DNA of 59,358 nt from an uncultured Propionibacteriaceae bacterium (lineage in GTDB: Bacteria > Actinomycetota > Actinomycetes > Propionibacteriales > Propionibacteriaceae), in NCBI GenBank assembly GCA_938012815.1, contig CALLVV010000078.1:1-59358 (forward strand), read 5' to 3'. The translations under genes were made by a program, and so were the position numbers. This document shows positions 58,390 to 59,358 of the stretch, piece by piece. Numbering within the stretch: position 1 is the first letter of the stretch; every line of letters starts with the position of its first letter. The notes beneath the pieces are model-generated. The model did not search any database. It saw only the letters and a program-made list of their open reading frames with translations, and was not told the DNA's origin.

Positions 58390-58617
58390 TCAGGGCTGGT
58401 CTGCGAGGCTGAACAGGTCGCCGACCTCGCAGTCCAGCGCCTCGCACAGCGCTGTCAGGGTGCTGAACCGAACGGCCCTCGCGCGGTTGTTCTTCAGGAT
58501 CGACAGGTTGACCACGGTGATACCGACCTGTTCGCTGAGGGCCGCGAGCGTCACGCCCCGGGCCGCGAGCAGATCGTCCAGGTGGCAGGTAATCCGATGG
58601 GGTTCTTCGACAGGCAT
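58390..58617 (-). CDS. XRE-type HTH regulator (YozG-like)
   Basis: This 75-residue Cro/CI-type repressor has a helix-turn-helix at TLAALSEQVGITVVNLSILK and the tail ALCEALDCEVGDLFSL. Such small regulators usually stand behind a DUF2975 membrane protein, as here. Start and DUF2975 stop overlap (TGATG). Confidence 0.83.
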   Translation of the reverse strand: MPVEEPHRITCHLDDLLAARGVTLAALSEQVGITVVNLSILKNNRARAVRFSTLTALCEALDCEVGDLFSLADQP

Positions 58618-58826
58618 CAGATCGTCGTCTCCACGTCCTCGGCGAGCTGTTCCCCCTGCCGCCAGACGTAGGCGACGACCAGCACCACCAGCGCCACCCC
58701 GAGGGGGACGAAATCGCCAGCGTTGGTCGTCAGCATGGCGAACCCCATCCCCCTGGTGGGCAAGCCGGTGTAGATGAGCACGTTCGCCACGACCTCGCCG
58801 ACGAGGACCCGCACCGGCACTCCCAC
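58617..58826 (-). pseudogene. DUF2975 membrane protein, C-terminal remnant
   Basis: The 69-codon frame from a doubtful GTG has the end of a DUF2975 protein (FVPLGVALVVLVVAYVWRQG, EQLAEDVETTI). Normal members have about 150-170 residues and four helices. The sequence upstream (58827-58980) does not supply the missing N-terminal part in any frame, so the gene is truncated. Confidence 0.65.
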
Positions 58827-58983
58827 GGTTCGCTTGCCTTACGGTCATGCGCCTGCGCTGTAGCGCAAGCGTTCGTCCACAAGACAAGCACTCCCGTCAG
58901 GAAAGCAAGCAGACGACGGCAAGACCAGCGGACCTGTGAGGATGCAGAGGGATGCCATCCGGACGAACGCCCCGGCAAAGCAG

Positions 58984-59011
58984 GAGCCCCCGGCACAGAC
59001 ACCGGGGGCTC
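58984..59011 (-). terminator. Terminator of the tRNA-Ser gene
   Basis: GAGCCCCCGG (58984-58993) and CCGGGGGCTC (59002-59011) form a perfect 10-bp stem with an 8-base loop, 18 bp past the tRNA 3' end. Confidence 0.8.
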
Positions 59012-59028
59012 AAGCAATGCGACTCTGG

Positions 59029-59113
59029 CGGTGACGGTGGGATTTGAACCCACGGTGGCTTGCACCACACTCGCTTTCGAGGCGAGCTCTTTCGGCCGCT
59101 CAGACACGTCACC
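59029..59113 (-). tRNA. tRNA-Ser (CGA anticodon)
   Basis: The minus strand gives a full cloverleaf: acceptor GGTGACG/CGTCACC, D-arm with TGAGCGGCCGAAAG, anticodon stem CTCGC/GCGAG with loop CTCGAAA (anticodon CGA, reads UCG), a long variable arm TGTGGTGCAAGCCACC typical of serine, and T-arm GTGGGTTCAAATCCCAC. The discriminator base is G. CCA is not encoded. Confidence 0.96.
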
Positions 59114-59164
59114 GCCGATGAGCGTATCCCAGCCCGGCCCTGCGGACAAATTCGCTGGCCGGCC

Positions 59165-59358
59165 TCAGCCGACCACGACCTCGAAGGTTCCGACCCGGTC
59201 TGCGATCCCCGCCGCCAGATCCTCGATCATCCCGGCGTCGTGGAGACGATCCCGCCAGCTCTCCGGTATTCCGCTGCGCCCGTACAGCGCCCCCGCCAGC
59301 TGCCCGTAGATGGCCCCGACGGTGTCGGCGTCGTCGCCCAGGTTCACGGCCAGCAGCA
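59165..59358 (-). CDS. ADP-ribosylglycohydrolase-like protein, C-terminal part
   Basis: The frame enters from the right edge and ends at 59165. It reads AVNLGDDADTVGAIYGQLAG and ALYGRSGIPESWRDRL, the metal-binding GDDADT(V)GAI(Y)GQ(L)AGA signature near the C-terminus of ADP-ribosylglycohydrolases. Members remove ADP-ribose from proteins or related nucleotides. The N-terminal three quarters lie outside the window. Confidence 0.85.
   Translation of the reverse strand, partial: LLAVNLGDDADTVGAIYGQLAGALYGRSGIPESWRDRLHDAGMIEDLAAGIADRVGTFEVVVG

Overview
The window is GC-rich DNA from an actinomycete. The signs are a translational T-box in front of ileS, an aspartokinase with an internal beta-subunit start, a LytR_C protein beside a small VapB-like protein, and many starts lying six bases after a TAnnnT box (leaderless mRNA). 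I infer a Propionibacteriaceae-type organism, but nothing here fixes the species.

1-9.6 kb is a carbohydrate-type uptake locus. A ROK repressor and a Gfo/Idh oxidoreductase face a seven-gene operon: another Gfo/Idh enzyme, two Dpp/Opp-type permeases, two ATPases, a tiny membrane protein and a lipoprotein binding protein. A shared AT-rich operator lies in both control regions. 9.6-24.8 kb is mostly housekeeping: an FHA protein, ileS with its T-box, a possible immunity protein, a MalY-type C-S lyase, an AbiEi-like protein, a third Gfo/Idh enzyme, an unusual two-component pair, lysC, a decayed ATPase/DUF4276 pair and a DUF1963-type protein. Three copies of an ordered palindromic repeat, 127-148 bp long, lie only in this part.

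25-39.8 kb holds a RelE/Phd toxin-antitoxin pair, a cobalamin-riboswitch-controlled BtuFCD-type importer, a LolD/FtsX-type exporter, a HerA-like ATPase, LytR_C, twin small membrane proteins, and a NarL-type two-component system divergent from an ABC transporter. 39.9-53.6 kb is an accessory region: a Lnu-like nucleotidyltransferase, a frameshifted VapBC, an AbrB/VapC pair, a type I restriction operon (hsdM, truncated rhuM, hsdS with slippage-prone 12-bp repeats, a 16-codon ORF, hsdR, and a coupled DUF3039-like gene of unknown role), an HTH antitoxin, a transposase scrap, and an ImmA/IrrE gene with a wrecked DUF4411 partner. Scattered through it and at 36 kb are second copies of the 3' ends of intact genes of this window. 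This pattern is the strongest sign of repeated recombination here.

53.7-59.4 kb returns to metabolic genes: OsmC, a Tm-1-like/PEP-hydrolase-like/SRPBCC operon facing a MocR regulator with a clear operator, an XRE/DUF2975 pair (the latter truncated), tRNA-Ser(CGA) and the end of an ADP-ribosylglycohydrolase-like gene.

The best leads for something undescribed are the repeat family, the gene-3'-end duplications, the DUF3039-like gene coupled to hsdR, and the histidine kinase with a second, kinase-dead membrane module.
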